A DNA stretch of 64,000 nucleotides, from assembly GCA_034440575.1 (NCBI GenBank), contig JAOTOL010001642.1:3398501-3462500 (forward strand), in the 5' to 3' direction. Position numbers and translations under genes: made by a program. This stretch comes from Imbricaverruca yamaguchii (lineage: Eukaryota; Arthropoda; Thecostraca; Neoverrucidae). The notes under the pieces were generated by a model that had not been told where the DNA came from, made no database searches, and saw only the letters and a list, made by a program, of their open reading frames with translations. Shown one piece after another: positions 61,180-64,000 of the stretch (its first letter is position 1; every line of letters starts with the position of its first letter).

Positions 61180-64000
61180 TACTATCCTCGCCGGTGACCC
61201 GACCTCAGCATCACCTCAGACCTCCGCACGGGTGTACTACTCTCGCTGGTGGCCCAGTTCTGCGATTCATCCCAACTCTCTCAACATCACCATAGGCTTC
61301 ACCCACCATGACCGAAATTATCCACCTATCAGCATTATACAGTAATCTCATGGGAACACGAGAAGCGTAATTATACTGCTCCGGACGTTTATAATCACTA
61401 CAGTTTATGCACCGTTAAGACAAAAATAGCTAATTGCAACTGTACTTCCGCTATTACACATTAGACAATTATAATACGGTTGGATGCCGTTTGTTTTTGT
61501 CCTTGGCGTCCGATTTTTCTTGATTAAATGGACGTTGCGTGCGAATCATTTATTGGGTCAGCGCCAGCAGGTCAGGTCGCCAGCAGGTCTTACAGCCGTT
61601 TTGGAGCGCTGACAATGAAGTAAACGTAATCACCATCGTTTCACCTGAAGTGCCGAGTTTAAATCTGCACTGTAGCTGAAACCTGAAGCGCTCGAATCTG
61701 ACTGTTCTCACCGCACGGAGCTGCCTGTAGAGGTGGCACAACTCTCCCGTGATGGCTCGTGTAATTTCCACCGTGAGCGAAAGTCCCGAGGGGGTCGCGG
61801 CGGCGGCACGACATTAGTCGCCGCGCCAGTCACGTGTCGGCACGTGCCGTCACGGCCCCGGCTGCCAGATGTGACGGTTTGCCTCCATATCTGGTGATTT
61901 GTGAACAGCTGGGGACAGAAGGTCAGGTGTGTGCTTATGTGGTGATGTTTTGCTGGTGGTTACGTGCATGCCTTGTGCACGCAATGCTTATATTTGTCGC
62001 TGCAAGTGTTTCAAATATTAAGAGTTTAAAAGCACATAGTCTGGTATCACACGGTGGAAGAAAACAGTAGTTGAGCAGGAATGTGTTAGATTACAGCATA
62101 GAACATTTGGTGGATGGAGCTAGAAGTTCGTGATTTTCGATGTTTCTAGAGAATGTCGCTGCAACGTATATAGGAAAGCGTAAGCCCCTGAAAAGCGTTA
62201 TGAACAGGCAGGCCAGGTCGATTCAGCTGCAAATAGAAAAGAAATGTCTTCAGATCAGAAGCTCTTGTAACATATTAATCAGTGGTTTCATCAGTCAACG
62301 GTTTTCCGCTTTCCCATGTCAGTCCGATGTCCGATTGTTGTCGCACAAGGTAAATGCAAGTTCGGCAGCATAATACAGTATACCATAATTATATTACACA
62401 ATTACACCACAGCCTTATAACACAATCCTGCCATGCAATACTGGAAAAGTTACTTCGATGTCACTTCATTCGTTGAGCACATCTTACCTGGGCTATCGTG
62501 TTCGCGGTGCTCTTATATTTGTGATGTCACATAATTTGAAGTATTTTTCTTCCAAACTTCGTTTTTGTTGCAGGTTCATCTCTCTTCGCTTGTTCAACAG
62601 ACTTCGCCGCTTACCGATCGGTTGTATCTAGATCTAGGTTAAGACAAAAAGTAATCTTTCCCTCTCCATCACTTACATTTTGTATTGATACTATCACTGA
62701 AACTATCACGATAAACGAGAAAAAAAACTTTCGGACTTGGCTGAGAAGTTGTCATTGATATCAACTGGTTTCCTTATTGGAAGAAGACACTTGGTGATTC
62801 AAAGATAATTTCCCAGCCCGGGCGGGAATATTGTATCCCCAGTGACGAGGCTTCCCTCGTGGAGATGCGTGAAAGATTCGGGTTATCCCTATCTTCCAAT
62901 TATTATCTTCGATGTCTTGGAGTTACTTTTGTAACTTTGCTTCGTATTCTAGATGTTCAGATCGCATGCTTGCTGGGATGATTGTGGAGTCCCATGCCAA
63001 GTGGAGCTTGTTGCGTGAATCCTGATCCGACCACCCAACGTTTATATTTTGACTGGGAGTTTAATGTATCGCCGATGTACTGACACGGCCACCTCGTTTC
63101 CTCGTCGCCGGCCTTATCGAGCCAGTTGCCAGCTGACTCTTCTAGCCTGGGGATGTGCGAGTGTGAGAAGTGACTCAAATATTATCTTGCCAAGTCAGGA
63201 GATCAATACAGGTCGGCTCTCTAACCAACTTAGTTATCGGGGCGGCTATGATAACACCGAATTAAAGCCCACTTGCAAACCCTTGGTGCCCACCTTCATT
63301 ATTTCCTTTAAAATTGGCCCTGTCTCACGCAAGTGCAAAAGGGGACCTAATATCGGCGTATGAGCGTGTGCTCGACGCGTGAGAATCTCCAATTGCCATG
63401 CGACTAAGTTTTGGTGTCGCCAGAGAACAGGAGGCCAGGTGTTCACGCACGTAATCGACTGGAGCTGACGATTATCCAGTATAGTGGAGAAGGAATGTAT
63501 ACGTATGCTCGTGTCAGTACACTCGCTAGTTCGTATACAAACTAGCGACTTCCAGGCGCGCAGCTAGCGATTTTGGTGCACGTTGCTGGCGATTTTTCGA
63601 CTGCTGTTGTCGGCCGGTCACGATTATCATTATGAGATCGTGATAGTTCGTTTCGACAGGTCACGTCTCTGATGTACAACTCTCACCGGGTCAAATCTCT
63701 GAAGTGGTGTAGCCCTCCCCGGCTCTGATGTGGCGAATGTCTGACCGGCAGGGGTGTCGATTTGTATCCTTTTTTTGGGGTCCATGGCCCCACCAATGTT
63801 TATCTTGGGCCCCCTCAATGTTGATTTGTGCCCCCCAATCACTTATGCTGTTTTATGCTGATAAGAAAGCTAAAGAAAGAAAAAGGAAAACACCATGCTA
63901 CAAAGAAAACTTAGTTGATCTTAACAAGCATATTTTGTACTGTAAAGAAACAGATTAGGCTTAGATAGTGGACTTCCAGACCCTGAACTCATCCCACCAA
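61180..64000. other. Right end of window; no gene recognised
   Basis: The stretch after the SINE holds AT-rich DNA and the dispersed repeat at 62960. No exon with both splice sites and a recognisable product was found. The missing end of the third EGF domain was not found here. Confidence 0.5.
62960..63170 (+). repeat. Dispersed repeat, copy B
   Basis: The partner of 41370-41590, in the same orientation, with many substitutions. Its limits and class are unknown. Confidence 0.45.

Overview
This is a eukaryotic, almost certainly animal, genomic window: GC-rich coding exons with clean GT-AG boundaries sit as small islands in long introns and intergenic DNA full of minisatellites, tRNA-derived SINEs and CR1-type LINE fragments. 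The conserved genes, the compact GC-rich exons and the repeat mix would fit an arthropod, perhaps a crustacean such as a barnacle, but nothing in the sequence fixes the species. Nothing bacterial, viral or CRISPR-like is present.

Two host genes can be read, both on the + strand. The first (9272-23045) is a complete seven-exon HTATSF1 (Tat-SF1/Cus2) homologue of 894 codons: a long low-complexity N-terminus with repeated aromatic motifs, the conserved YEWD...AWFPK segment, an RRM, a second RRM of the UHM type with an R-F-F motif, and an acidic tail. The second (42465-54165, incomplete at both ends) is an extracellular protein with the end of a signal peptide, a laminin-G domain and EGF-like domains. 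Its three exons are all phase 1-1, and it may belong near the neurexin/axotactin group. Its first and last visible exons both end in a splice donor that has been amplified in tandem: about 42 copies of a 49-bp unit at 43009-45075, and 3 to 5 copies of a 44-bp unit at 54141-54352.

Region by region: 1-9200 is mostly non-coding, with one full SINE, one old SINE piece, two CR1 3' ends, a degenerate repetitive tract (about 4100-6900) and two doubtful exons. 9272-23045 is HTATSF1, with minisatellites, two CR1 fragments, SINEs and an inverted-repeat element in its introns. 23046-42464 has no recognisable host gene. It holds a decayed Ty3/gypsy element (24840-26340), a decayed pogo/jerky-type transposase split by a SINE (34340-35200), many minisatellites and several CpG-rich blocks. 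42465-54165 is the LamG/EGF gene. 54166-64000 is dominated by tandem repeats (29, 12, 73, 19 and 29 bp units, CCG and CA runs), one more SINE and two weak candidate exons.

The clearest unusual biology is the conversion of exon/intron boundaries into minisatellites within one gene, followed by three SINE families that share 3' modules but carry different tRNA heads. Long open frames on the minus strand across the 49-bp array (804-941 codons in all three frames) are artefacts of a stop-free repeat and are not annotated as genes.
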